A stretch of 34,831 bases of DNA, from contig DIZB01000023.1 in assembly GCA_002427805.1 (NCBI GenBank), positions 1 through 34,831 on the forward strand. Direction: 5' to 3'. Positions 7,992-15,920 of the stretch are shown here, piece after piece (positions within the stretch are counted from its first letter, which is position 1; each line of letters begins with the position of its first letter). Made by a program: the position numbers and the translations under genes. The notes under the pieces are model-generated. The model was not told where the DNA came from. It made no database searches and was given only the letters and a program-made list of their open reading frames with translations. This DNA is from Candidatus Saccharibacteria bacterium UBA6039 (GTDB lineage: Bacteria; Patescibacteriota; Saccharimonadia; Saccharimonadales; Saccharimonadaceae).

Positions 7992-9513
7992 TATCACGAA
8001 TAACTGAAATGTGCGCACCGAGGGTATTCAGGCGTTCTGCCAGGTCTTCATAGCCACGGCTAATTGAATAGACGTTACGAAGTGTTGAGACACCTGGGGC
8101 AGCTAGCATGCCAAGCAGGATAACAACAGCAGGGCGGAGTGCTGGTGGTGTGACGATCTCGGCTGGCTTCCAATTGGTCGGGCCTTCAATATAGACACGG
8201 TGCGGGTCAAGTAATTGTATATTGGCATTAAGCTTTGAAAGTTCAAGTAGGTAAATCGCACGGTTTTCGTATACCCAGTCATGGATGAGGGTCCGACCCT
8301 TAGCTGTTGCAGCAATGACGGCAAAGAAAGGTAGGTTGTCTATATTAAGACCTGGGAAAGGAAGTGGGTGTATTTTATCTTGTGGCGCACGGAGCGGTGA
8401 TACTTTTGTAATGATATCAACAAGACGCGTCTTGCCGTTTTTAGCTGGGTATTCATCAGACATGTCATATTCAAAGCCCATGTCTTCAAGTGTTTTGAGC
8501 TCAATTTCGAGGAATTCAATCGGTGCACGTTTAATCGTAATGGAAGACTTTGTGACAATCGCAGCGGCAATAAAGCTCATGGCCTCAATAGGATCCTCAC
8601 TTGGCCAGTATTCAACTGATTTATTTATATCGCGTACACCTTGGATCTTGAGGGTTGTCGTTCCAACGCCTTCAACCTTAACGCCAAGCTTTTCAAGAAA
8701 GAAACAAAGATCCTGAACCATGTAGTTTGGACTGGCGTTACGAATCGTTGTAACACCATCGTTAAGGGCTGCTGCCATCAGGATATTCTCGGTCACCGTG
8801 TCACCGCGTTCAGAAAGGACTATCGTTCGCTCTGGTTTAAGGGCCTGTACGGTTGCATCGTAAAAGCCAGTAATAGTATCAACCGACAATCCGAAGTTCG
8901 TGAGTCCACTTAGGTGAGGCTCGACGGTTCGTTCGCCTAGTGTACACCCACCCGCGTAAGGGATTTTAAATGCTTTTTCACGGTGCAGCAGTGGGCCAAG
9001 GAACATAATGATGCTGCGAGTGCGGCGTGCGGCTGCAAGGTTCATGTTTTCGAGCTTTAATTTAGCAGGGGGAATGATCTCGAGGTCATTTTCGCCAAAC
9101 CAACGTGTTTTTACACCAATACTGTTCAAGACTTCGATGATACGGTTAACCTCTTCAATACGAGCAACATGACGAAGGACTGTCGTACCACGATTAAGAA
9201 GCGATGCGCACAGAAGCGCAACTGCAGCATTCTTGCTGGTATTAACCTCAATGGAACCTGTCAGCTTATGGCCGCCTTCGACGCGGAAATTGATGTTGCC
9301 TGATTGGTTAAGCATAACAAGCTGACTTGACAGTACGTCGCTAATACGTGATAGCATATCAAGGCTGATATTTTGACCACCTTTTTCAATGCGATTAATA
9401 GCACTTTGACTGGTATTAAGTGCTTTAGCTAGCTGCGTTTGGGTCATGCCACGAGACTGCCGTGTCTCTTGAATAAGGGTACCGATTTTGGATTTATACG
9501 TATCTGTTGTCAT
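7981..9513 (-). CDS. murA: XRE helix-turn-helix fused to UDP-GlcNAc 1-carboxyvinyltransferase
   Basis: Residues about 8-62 form an XRE-type helix-turn-helix (MTQTQLAKAL, TSQSAINRIEKG). From about 75 onward comes a complete EPSP-synthase-fold MurA, which transfers enolpyruvate to UDP-GlcNAc in the first committed step of peptidoglycan synthesis. Conserved MurA features are Lys94-Asn95 (usual Lys22-Asn23), the catalytic Cys190 in AGGCTLGERTV (so fosfomycin-sensitive type), the Asp in PSEDPIEAMSF and Arg in VYENRAIYL. I chose ATG 9513 (510 aa): a TGG-TATAAC extended -10 at 9523-9528 sits nine bases upstream, whereas the longer in-frame start at 9549 would precede that promoter. The HTH could bind DNA (autoregulation) or serve in assembly; neither can be decided from sequence. 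Confidence 0.9.
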   Translation of the reverse strand: MTTDTYKSKIGTLIQETRQSRGMTQTQLAKALNTSQSAINRIEKGGQNISLDMLSRISDVLSSQLVMLNQSGNINFRVEGGHKLTGSIEVNTSKNAAVALLCASLLNRGTTVLRHVARIEEVNRIIEVLNSIGVKTRWFGENDLEIIPPAKLKLENMNLAAARRTRSIIMFLGPLLHREKAFKIPYAGGCTLGERTVEPHLSGLTNFGLSVDTITGFYDATVQALKPERTIVLSERGDTVTENILMAAALNDGVTTIRNASPNYMVQDLCFFLEKLGVKVEGVGTTTLKIQGVRDINKSVEYWPSEDPIEAMSFIAAAIVTKSSITIKRAPIEFLEIELKTLEDMGFEYDMSDEYPAKNGKTRLVDIITKVSPLRAPQDKIHPLPFPGLNIDNLPFFAVIAATAKGRTLIHDWVYENRAIYLLELSKLNANIQLLDPHRVYIEGPTNWKPAEIVTPPALRPAVVILLGMLAAPGVSTLRNVYSISRGYEDLAERLNTLGAHISVIRDITE

Positions 9514-9522
9514 AGATTCAAT

Positions 9523-9546
9523 GTTATACCATTCATGATATAATGT
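9523..9546 (-). promoter_or_regulatory. Promoter of the XRE-murA gene
   Basis: On the minus strand TTGACA (plus 9544-9549 region) precedes an extended -10, TGG-TATAAC (plus 9523-9531), with about 15 bp between. The -10 lies nine bases before ATG 9513. The same stretch holds an extended -10 on the plus strand (TGA-TATAAT at 9536-9544), so the two promoters overlap. Confidence 0.55.
9536..9544 (+). promoter_or_regulatory. Extended -10 promoter reading toward the structured region and glyA
   Basis: TGATATAAT is a perfect extended -10 (TGnTATAAT). Initiation near 9551 would transcribe the nested hairpin at 9579-9639. It overlaps the divergent murA promoter. Confidence 0.5.
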
Positions 9547-9578
9547 CAACGCTATATGTAGTGTCTGAAGAGAGCGTA

Positions 9579-9639
9579 AAACCTATACTGCGGGTGACAG
9601 TCGGCGGGGCGGACCGACTGGCAGAACCCGAAGAGGTTT
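9579..9639 (+). ncRNA. Candidate structured RNA between murA and glyA
   Basis: Three nested stems fold this stretch into one long hairpin: AAACCT (9579-9584) with AGGTTT (9634-9639), CGGGT (9591-9595) with ACCCG (9626-9630), and CAGTCGG (9598-9604) with CCGACTG (9614-9620). The 9-base loop is CGGGGCGGA and the internal loop is asymmetric (GA opposite GCAGA). The region is more GC-rich than its surroundings. I could not match it to the THF, ZTP or glycine riboswitch consensus as I know them. It may be a small RNA or a leader element. Confidence 0.4.
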
Positions 9640-9661
9640 GGAGTATCTTGTATTCGACTGC

Positions 9662-9667
9662 TATAAT
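9662..9667 (+). promoter_or_regulatory. -10 box of glyA
   Basis: Consensus TATAAT with a weak TTGGAG -35 at 9638-9643 (18-bp spacer). It leaves a short leader with an AGGGGAG ribosome binding site at 9678-9684. Confidence 0.55.
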
Positions 9668-9691
9668 CGTAACAAATAGGGGAGATCCGTC

Positions 9692-10969
9692 ATGAAAGAT
9701 ACAAAGATTGCAGCACTTATTGCAGGTGAGGAAAAACGCGAAAGAGAGGGCCTCGAGCTCATCCCAAGTGAGAATTACGTTAGTCGAGATGTCCTGACGG
9801 CGCTTGGGAGTGTATTTACAAACAAATATTCGGAAGGCTACCCAGGAAAACGTTATTATGGTGGTCAGGACTTCACTGATCCACTTGAACAGCTTGCAAT
9901 TGACCGTGCCAAGCAACTGTTTAAAGCAGATCATGCTAATGTTCAGGCGCATTCGGGCGCACCAGCCAATGAGGCGGTCTACAGCGCATGGCTTGAGCCA
10001 GGCGACACAGTACTTGCGATGGATCTCTCGCACGGTGGTCATCTCACACACGGTGCTCCAGTAACACGCAGCGCACATCTTTATAACTTTATTCGCTATA
10101 AGATGAAAGACATAAGCACGGGGGAGATTGACTACGAGGAACTCCGACAACTGGCATTAACCCATAAACCAAAAATTATCATTGCAGGATTTAGCGCATA
10201 TCCAAGAGAGCTTAATTATGCAAAATTTGCCGAAATTGGTAATGAGGTTGGTGCACTTCTTATGGCAGACATGGCACATATCGCAGGGCTCATCGTCGGT
10301 GGTGTGGCTGCAAATCCATTTGATTTCGGGTTTCATGTTATTACGTCAACGACACATAAAACACTCCGTGGCCCACGCGGTGGCTTGATCCTTTCGCGTG
10401 GAATCGTTGGGAATCCGTTGAAGGCACCGGAGAAAACATTAGAGAATATTCCAACACTTATCGATCGTGCTATTTTCCCAGGTATGCAGGGTGGTCCACA
10501 CATGCACGTGATTGCAGCAAAGGCAGTTGCGTTTGGTGAGGCACTTGAGCCGAGTTTTAAAGAGTACGCAGCGCAGATTGTGAAGAATGCTTCGGTACTA
10601 GCGGGTGAGCTTCAAAAACGTGGCTTTCAACTCGTTACGGGCGGCACCAGTAATCACCTCATATTAGCTGATGTTTATAAGAGCTTTGGTGTAGACGGTA
10701 AGGTTGCTGAGGTTGCTATGGATGCGATTGGTCTGACGCTCAATGCCAATAGCGTTGCAGATGACCCGCTTCCTCCGTTTAAGCCGAGTGGTATTCGTCT
10801 TGGCACGCCAGCTATTACAACTCGTGGCCTCAAAGAAGAGCACATGGCACGGATTGCCCAGTGGATGAAGCAGGCGATTGATTACCGCGATGATCCTGAA
10901 AAATTGAAATTACTTCGCGACAAAGTAAAAACCTTTGCTCTTGGTTTCCCACTTCCCAGCGATATTTAA
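9692..10969 (+). CDS. glyA: Serine hydroxymethyltransferase
   Basis: This 425-aa PLP enzyme interconverts serine and glycine while loading tetrahydrofolate with a one-carbon unit. Clear landmarks are LIPSENYVS (24-32), SEGYPGKRYYGG (47-58), DLSHGGHLTHG (111-121), the PLP-contacting Asp in MADMAHIAGL (about 191-200) and the Schiff-base Lys223 in STTHKTLRGPRGG. The usual HSGSQAN motif reads HSGAPAN here. Length matches the bacterial family. AGGGGAG lies seven bases upstream of ATG 9692, making this one of the genes with a real Shine-Dalgarno. With folD (23.5 kb) it supplies the organism's one-carbon pool. A 12-bp perfect terminator follows. Confidence 0.97.
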   Translation: MKDTKIAALIAGEEKREREGLELIPSENYVSRDVLTALGSVFTNKYSEGYPGKRYYGGQDFTDPLEQLAIDRAKQLFKADHANVQAHSGAPANEAVYSAWLEPGDTVLAMDLSHGGHLTHGAPVTRSAHLYNFIRYKMKDISTGEIDYEELRQLALTHKPKIIIAGFSAYPRELNYAKFAEIGNEVGALLMADMAHIAGLIVGGVAANPFDFGFHVITSTTHKTLRGPRGGLILSRGIVGNPLKAPEKTLENIPTLIDRAIFPGMQGGPHMHVIAAKAVAFGEALEPSFKEYAAQIVKNASVLAGELQKRGFQLVTGGTSNHLILADVYKSFGVDGKVAEVAMDAIGLTLNANSVADDPLPPFKPSGIRLGTPAITTRGLKEEHMARIAQWMKQAIDYRDDPEKLKLLRDKVKTFALGFPLPSDI

Positions 10970-10983
10970 TGAAGGCTCTATTT

Positions 10984-11010
10984 AAAAAGCTCCGCTAAGC
11001 GGAGCTTTTT
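10984..11010. terminator. Bidirectional intrinsic terminator after glyA
   Basis: A perfect 12-bp stem, AAAAAGCTCCGC with GCGGAGCTTTTT, encloses a TAA loop. The A and T runs on both sides fit termination on both strands. Confidence 0.9.
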
Positions 11011-11042
11011 AATAACAAACAGGTAGGCCATAATGTAGGCTT

Positions 11043-11082
11043 CAAGAATGAAGAACTCCCCCAAGGGAGCTCTTCATTCTTG
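11043..11082 (-). terminator. Long hairpin downstream of the pilin gene
   Basis: CAAGAATGAAGA pairs over 12 bp with TCTTCATTCTTG, and CTCCC with GGGAG inside it, around a CCAA loop. It lies six bases past the 3' end of the minus-strand pilin gene. There is no strong U-run, so it may act as a transcript-stabilising hairpin ahead of the glyA-side terminator. Confidence 0.6.
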
Positions 11083-11087
11083 TTTCC

Positions 11088-11606
11088 CTAAGCAGTTGGC
11101 TTGAGGAATGATGAGGCTGATGTTGCCGCACCGTAGTAGATATAACTCGTTGAAAGACCTGGCGTAGGGAGGGTTGGGTCCCAGTAGATGACAACTCCAC
11201 CAGTTGGGTTGGCCGCAGTTCCTGTAAGAAGGAACGAAGGCGTTGAGATGTCAACTGTAAGAGTTGTAGCGGCAACGGCTGCTGCGATACCCGCATACGG
11301 CCCAGTGTTATTATTACCACCAATCTCTACCGTAATACCAGTTGGGAGGTGAGTTGAGGTGCTACCTGAAGCAAAGTTGGCAGTTATGGCTGGATAGTAA
11401 CCGTTGTCGGAGTTGTAAGCTTCTGCCACGTCACGCATAGCTGTCGCATTTGTGACTGATTTCTGTAGGTTTGCACGTGCTGTAATACCGCTGTAAGCAA
11501 CGATTACGATTGCCGCCAAGATACCAATCACGACGATAACGATCAAAAGCTCAACGATAGTAAAGCCGCGATCCTTTCTTAATTTGTTGATTTTGCTAAG
11601 AACCAT
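11088..11606 (-). CDS. Type IV major pilin-like protein (prepilin)
   Basis: This 172-aa protein begins with a short basic leader cut at the Gly of DRG/FTIVELLIVIVVIGILAAI. Phe+1 and Glu+5 of the mature chain are present and are followed by the long hydrophobic N-terminal helix of type IVa pilins. The mature domain is small, Gly/Ala/Thr-rich and lacks the C-terminal Cys pair of many proteobacterial pilins. It should be inserted in the membrane, trimmed by a prepilin peptidase and assembled into a pilus used for surface contact or twitching; no peptidase or motor ATPase gene lies in this window. An upstream GGGGG-containing Shine-Dalgarno fits high expression. It is separated by 81 bases from the other prepilins and probably has its own promoter. 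Confidence 0.85.
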   Translation of the reverse strand: MVLSKINKLRKDRGFTIVELLIVIVVIGILAAIVIVAYSGITARANLQKSVTNATAMRDVAEAYNSDNGYYPAITANFASGSTSTHLPTGITVEIGGNNNTGPYAGIAAAVAATTLTVDISTPSFLLTGTAANPTGGVVIYWDPTLPTPGLSTSYIYYGAATSASSFLKPTA

Positions 11607-11687
11607 GTCTTAAAGCCCCCTAATTAGTTGTTATGAGTCTAATATACTATGTGAATGCTACAAACACAAGCGTGTTGTGACTGCAAT

Positions 11688-13832
11688 TTAATACTGTTCA
11701 TTGAGGTATTCGGTCGCATCAAGTGATGTCCAGGCTGCGCTGTTACCCTCGGCTAGAACATTACATCCGGAGGCAGTGCCTGCACTGATATCGATTCGTG
11801 CCCATGCGCCATTAGCCGCTGCAGCCAGCAAGAGCTCTTGATTTGGACAGTAGCCATATGGCATTGATGCCATGACAGTGCCTCCGGTTGTTGTGCCTGC
11901 TCTTAGGAGGCCTTTAAGTAGTACAAGTCCGTCTGAAGTCTTTGTATAACGTGGCGTCGAGAAAGGTGAACCATACCATATCCAGCTATTAGCGAGTGTT
12001 AATGCACACCATCCAGATGTTGCCGTAGGGCAGCTACCTGAGGCATAGGTTCCAGGGAATGAGAAGGCGTGTATACCGGTGTAATTATTAGGCCCCCCCT
12101 TGGCGTATATTGTTGATGTTGAGCTATTGGCTGTTCCGTTAATAGCAATCAAGCTCCCAGTGTTGGCGGCATCATTTGAAACATGTTCATAATACTGTGG
12201 TTCGAGTGCTGTTGGCATTGCGACAATTGGCGTTCCGTCGGTTATAGTGCCCGCGTACACCAGACCCTCTATCTCAAAACGTCCGTTTTGGGTGGCGTCC
12301 TGATAGTACTGTGCTTGCATCCAGGATGTATCACCACTGGCTGGGCTGTAATTATTCCAACCATTGGAGAAAGGGCTGAGTAAGGTAAAGGTTGTCCCGC
12401 TAGGCATAAAGGCGACACCATCCAGTGAAAACCACGCGTTATTGCCTACGGCCAAACCTACGCTTCCGCTGGAACCGATATCGAGTCGTCCGGCGGCACT
12501 ATTGGACGAATTCTGAAGTAAGAGGTTGGCTGCGGGTCGATAGCCAACTGGAAGCGTAAAGATAACGCCTGAGCCACTTTTAACGAGACCTTTAAGAACA
12601 ACGAGCCCAGAACTTAATTTTGTGTATCCAACAGTAGCAAATGGGCCACCGTAGTTACTCCAATTATTTTGTAGTAGTGGTGTCGCCCACAGCGGTATAG
12701 TAATCGATGCTGCTGAAGTGCTCGTTGCTGTTGATGTTCCAGCAGAGTTGTGTGCGCTCGTCCTCACGCTCACGAGATTATTCTGAAGGGTACTGATACT
12801 GAACGTGGTCGCCTGGGGATTGCCACTATTGGCCGCGTTGACCCACGAACCGCTGTTGATTTTGTAGTCGAGCGTATAACTAGTAGCTCCTGGGACAACC
12901 GGCCAAGTGAATACTGCCGTTGTTGGTGACGTCACGCTAGCCGTTACGACTGGTGCCGCTGGTATCGTTGGAGTCGGTGGCGTGTAAATTGACGATGCAT
13001 TAATATCGAGACGAGTGGCACGGATTGTGCCAGATTGTGCGACGGTTCTTCCCGCAACTGTCTGGTTTGTTGTGAGGCTTATGGTTGCTGTTGTAGACGG
13101 GACGAGAGCGGCCGCTCTATTCGTATCCGAGGCGCTAGTGTCGCTGGCAGTTGTATTTTGGAGGCCATTATTTGCACCGCTATAATATTGTACGTTAAAC
13201 CCGCTGGTGCCAAGTCCACTTACAATCTGTATATCTTGTGTCTTGCAAAATGACGCTACATAGCCAGGCGTACAACTTGGTAGCTGCCACGGAACTGCGC
13301 ACCAATTGGTTGCCGTGTTAGCATAATTTTGTTGCATCACAACACGTCGCCATAACGTACCGGCCTTCACAAAATAAATAATGTTCATAGATTGTGGAGT
13401 GTTTTGTATAACCTGAGCGCTATTACAGGCGTTGAGAGGGTCAATCGCGTAGACGTAATTAGTACCAGTTTGGATTGGATTACCAGTGGTCGCAATGCTG
13501 TTCAAGATAAGCATGGTTCCATTAGTTGTATCAACGTTTTTAAATCCGGCAGTACCATTGTCAAAGCCTTGGCCCGTTTGAGGTGTGATGTTATTTGTTG
13601 CTAAAAAGCCACTACTCAGTTTAATATCCTGTTCCATACGATTGAGGCCGTCTTGGATGTTAAATAATGCTGCGTTTGAGGCTCGTGAGGCAAGCACATC
13701 ACCCGTGAGGCCAATAATAACAGTGACGAATGCGCCAATTGTGAGGATGACTACTGGGGCGACAACCATCAGCTCAACGATCGTAAAACCACGTTGCTTA
13801 TGGCTGTTTGATGCTCGTCTAAAGTGCAACAT
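11688..13832 (-). CDS. Giant prepilin with fibronectin III domain and phage-tail-fibre-like repeats
   Basis: From the ATG at 13832 (MLHFRRAS...) this is 714 aa. I prefer it because it gives a normal ~15-residue prepilin leader ending QRG/FTIVEL; the longest ORF would add 17 residues. After the pilin helix comes a Ser/Thr/Asn-rich pilin body with several Cys. A fibronectin type III domain follows (about 290-375; FTWPVVPGATSYTLDY). Then come three related modules starting near residues 389, 492 and 619. Modules 1 and 3 share W-x-x-YG-x-PF, YTK, GLV-LKGL, P-x-GY-x-P, R-x-DI and W-x-SLD; module 2 is a looser version. This pattern resembles receptor-binding modules of phage tail fibres as I know them. 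I infer a minor, tip-located adhesin. It overlaps the upstream prepilin gene by 14 bp. Confidence 0.8.
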   Translation of the reverse strand: MLHFRRASNSHKQRGFTIVELMVVAPVVILTIGAFVTVIIGLTGDVLASRASNAALFNIQDGLNRMEQDIKLSSGFLATNNITPQTGQGFDNGTAGFKNVDTTNGTMLILNSIATTGNPIQTGTNYVYAIDPLNACNSAQVIQNTPQSMNIIYFVKAGTLWRRVVMQQNYANTATNWCAVPWQLPSCTPGYVASFCKTQDIQIVSGLGTSGFNVQYYSGANNGLQNTTASDTSASDTNRAAALVPSTTATISLTTNQTVAGRTVAQSGTIRATRLDINASSIYTPPTPTIPAAPVVTASVTSPTTAVFTWPVVPGATSYTLDYKINSGSWVNAANSGNPQATTFSISTLQNNLVSVRTSAHNSAGTSTATSTSAASITIPLWATPLLQNNWSNYGGPFATVGYTKLSSGLVVLKGLVKSGSGVIFTLPVGYRPAANLLLQNSSNSAAGRLDIGSSGSVGLAVGNNAWFSLDGVAFMPSGTTFTLLSPFSNGWNNYSPASGDTSWMQAQYYQDATQNGRFEIEGLVYAGTITDGTPIVAMPTALEPQYYEHVSNDAANTGSLIAINGTANSSTSTIYAKGGPNNYTGIHAFSFPGTYASGSCPTATSGWCALTLANSWIWYGSPFSTPRYTKTSDGLVLLKGLLRAGTTTGGTVMASMPYGYCPNQELLLAAAANGAWARIDISAGTASGCNVLAEGNSAAWTSLDATEYLNEQY

Positions 13833-14217
13833 AGGTTGAATACTCCATCGTTTGTTGCGGCGAATTATAGAGCACGGTAACATCGATCTTAGACAAGGAC
13901 GTTGTCGCGCTATATGGACACGTTATGCTAACAGTCACAGTCACATTTGATAGGCCTGCCACGCCAGTTGACACATTCGAAAGTGGCGTGGAAGCAACGC
14001 AGGGTGACACGACGGATGTGGAGTAACGACGCATGTAATCGTAGGCAACGCTACTGGCACGTGAGTCCGCTCGAGCCTGACCACTATCCTTGATAACAAG
14101 ATTGAACAGTTGATAGCCAGACGTTAAAAAGGCTGCCGCAACAAACAATGTAATGAGGAGTTCGACAATTGTAAAACCTGACTGATCTTTTTGGGTGATG
14201 GGAAATATTTTTTTCAT
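13819..14217 (-). CDS. Minor prepilin-like protein
   Basis: This 132-aa protein has a basic leader, MKKIFPITQKDQSG, cleaved before FTIVELLITLFVAAAF, with Glu+5 retained. The body is Ser/Thr/Val-rich and has two Cys (in SPCVAS and ITCPYS) that could form a disulfide. Its start overlaps the stop of the next prepilin upstream by four bases (ATGA), and its end overlaps the giant prepilin, so the three genes form one coupled operon transcribed leftward. Its size fits a minor pilin that primes pilus assembly or sits under the tip. Confidence 0.8.
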   Translation of the reverse strand: MKKIFPITQKDQSGFTIVELLITLFVAAAFLTSGYQLFNLVIKDSGQARADSRASSVAYDYMRRYSTSVVSPCVASTPLSNVSTGVAGLSNVTVTVSITCPYSATTSLSKIDVTVLYNSPQQTMEYSTYVAL

Positions 14218-14765
14218 TGATTCTTACTCTGAACCATCAAAACAGTATTATCAATTTCGTGCCAATAGTAAATATTAAACTTACGGCATTCGTCCGTACC
14301 TCCAGTACACAAAGTCCACGTCGCACCAGCATCAGTTGTTTTGAGAGGTTGATAGATATAAACATCATTGCTACTTGATGGCTGTGGCGTGACGCCTGCG
14401 GTAGTCTGAGTCGCATTCGTGGCTGCCACAAGCGACGATACGCCAGTGCTTGGTGCCACAAGTGTATTCGGATCAGTCGTTGAACTTGGTGAAATGAGTG
14501 ACTTAGGGTCTATCTCCGGAAGAATTGTTGTTTCCTGGCCCGTAATACCAGTCGATGGGTAACGCCCGACAATAGTACTGGCTGCACTGCCGGATCTATA
14601 GTATACCTCTAAGTTTTGTGCAATGGCGTCGACGTTCGCCTTACGTTGTTCGTCGCGGGCATTAATTTGCGTACTCCGCAGGTTAACGACAGCGAGCACC
14701 AAAAGGATACCCATAATCGCGATCACAATGATCAACTCAATGATAGTAAACCCACGACGCTTCAT
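14214..14765 (-). CDS. Minor prepilin-like protein, first gene of the pilin operon
   Basis: This 183-aa protein has a very short leader, MKRRG, then FTIIELIIVIAIMGILLVLAVV with Glu+5 and a helix leading into a Thr/Ser/Pro-rich body with two Cys near the C-terminus (TLCTGGTDEC). The architecture resembles PulG/GspG-type (pseudo)pilins. It heads the three-gene prepilin run and ends in TGA that overlaps the next ATG, showing that TGA is a stop in this organism. A TATGCT box (plus 14772-14777) ends six bases before ATG 14765, so its mRNA is probably leaderless. Confidence 0.85.
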   Translation of the reverse strand: MKRRGFTIIELIIVIAIMGILLVLAVVNLRSTQINARDEQRKANVDAIAQNLEVYYRSGSAASTIVGRYPSTGITGQETTILPEIDPKSLISPSSTTDPNTLVAPSTGVSSLVAATNATQTTAGVTPQPSSSNDVYIYQPLKTTDAGATWTLCTGGTDECRKFNIYYWHEIDNTVLMVQSKNQ

Positions 14766-14804
14766 GGTACTAGCATAAGAGTTTTGCCCTTAAACCGCAA
14801 GCGT

Positions 14805-15824
14805 CTAGATCTCTAGTGGTTCTTGCTCGATTTGGATTTGAAACTTATCACGAACCGCACCAATAATTTCGTCCCTTGCGGCGGCGAGGTCTGCGTAACT
14901 CGTGGCTGATTCATTAATAAGAACGAGCGCATTTTTATCATGAATTTTCATACCATGTAAGACTTTTCCTTTAAGCCCAGTTTGTTCAATGAGCCAACCT
15001 GTGGGTATTTTGTAGCGATCATCACCCATATCGTAGGTTGGTATATTCGGGTCAATAGCGCGAAGTCCACTAAGCTGCCAGTCTTCAACGATGGTATTTT
15101 TGAAAAATGACCCAGTATTTGGCAAAAGTGCAGGGTCGGGCAGTTTATTCGAACGGATATCAAGCACGGCACTGCGAACCGCTTGGACAGTGAAGATTGT
15201 GATTGAATGTTCAGCGAAATAGGTTTGCAGGGCTTCATAAAATGGTGGCTGTGGCGGATTCTTTGACAGTTTAAACAGGATCGACGTCACAATATAGCGA
15301 CCCATATCTACTCCACGGAATATACTATCTCGATACGTAAAGCCACAGTCGATGTTTGCGAGCGTCACGAATGCGTCGGTTTGAGTATCGTAGGCAACGA
15401 GTGATTCAATCGTTTCAGATACTTCTTGGCCGTAAGCCCCAACGTTTTGAATTGGTGTCCCGCCAGCCGTACCCGGTATGCCAGACAGCGCTTCGATACC
15501 CGAAAGGTTCATCGTCACAGTTCGCTCAACCACACTGTCCCAGCTTTCACCCGCACCAACTTGAATAGTTGTTGAGTTAATATCGTCGGCAACAACTGAA
15601 AACCCAGGAATACGCATGCGGATGATAATGCCTGCGAAGCCAACGTCTGTCGCGATAACGTTACTCCCGCCACCCAAAATAAAAACAGGTAAGTTCTGCG
15701 TTTTTGCATTTTTATATACTTCAACAACTTCTTCAGGTGTGCGCACTTCCACGAAAAAGCGTGCTGGGCCGCCTAGTCGCATAGTTGTGAAATTTTTGAG
15801 AGGAATGTTCGTATGAATGTCCAT
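14805..15824 (-). CDS. murB: UDP-N-acetylenolpyruvoylglucosamine reductase
   Basis: This 339-aa FAD enzyme reduces the MurA product to UDP-MurNAc. It has the FAD-binding stretch PVFILGGGSNVI (about 46-57), the SGIPGTAGGTPIQNVGAYGQEV block (114-135), Arg165 in TYRDSIF, the proton-donor Ser239 in NTGSFFKN and Glu335 near the C-terminus (EQEPLEI). Length and the MGDDRYKIPTGWLIEQ segment fit the E. coli-like type I enzyme. TATAAT (plus 15833-15838) ends eight bases before ATG 15824, so the message is probably leaderless. It lies upstream of the prepilin operon on the same strand, 39 bases away, but the prepilins have their own -10 box. With murA at 8-9.5 kb it shows the cell makes its own peptidoglycan precursors. 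Confidence 0.95.
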   Translation of the reverse strand: MDIHTNIPLKNFTTMRLGGPARFFVEVRTPEEVVEVYKNAKTQNLPVFILGGGSNVIATDVGFAGIIIRMRIPGFSVVADDINSTTIQVGAGESWDSVVERTVTMNLSGIEALSGIPGTAGGTPIQNVGAYGQEVSETIESLVAYDTQTDAFVTLANIDCGFTYRDSIFRGVDMGRYIVTSILFKLSKNPPQPPFYEALQTYFAEHSITIFTVQAVRSAVLDIRSNKLPDPALLPNTGSFFKNTIVEDWQLSGLRAIDPNIPTYDMGDDRYKIPTGWLIEQTGLKGKVLHGMKIHDKNALVLINESATSYADLAAARDEIIGAVRDKFQIQIEQEPLEI

Positions 15825-15832
15825 GTATTTGT

Positions 15833-15838
15833 ATTATA
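15833..15838 (-). promoter_or_regulatory. -10 box of murB (leaderless arrangement)
   Basis: The minus-strand TATAAT ends eight bases before ATG 15824; no Shine-Dalgarno is present in the gap. Confidence 0.6.
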
Positions 15839-15889
15839 ACTCACACCTGAATTCTAGAGGGCATTCGTGACGTATTGCTTAAAAAGTGG

Positions 15890-15895
15890 TATACT
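15890..15895 (+). promoter_or_regulatory. Extended -10 of yggT
   Basis: TGG-TATACT gives an extended -10, with GTGACG about 17 bp upstream as a weak -35. Transcription from about 15903 leaves a short leader that carries AGGAGG. Confidence 0.5.
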
Positions 15896-15920
15896 AAGCT
15901 ATATCTAACAGGAGGTGATT

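Noticed and set aside
9514..9549. The longer murA start at 9549
   Set aside because: It lies upstream of the TGG-TATAAC promoter box, so the added codons would not be transcribed. ATG 9513 is preferred.
9579..9639. Known THF, ZTP or glycine riboswitch upstream of glyA
   Set aside because: The stems are real but I could not align the conserved core bases of any of these families. Left as an unassigned structured element.
14214..14216. UGA recoded as glycine or tryptophan (as in SR1/Gracilibacteria)
   Set aside because: TGA ends several genes at sensible points, for example the prepilin at 14214 with a four-base overlap to the next gene, and no called gene needs readthrough.
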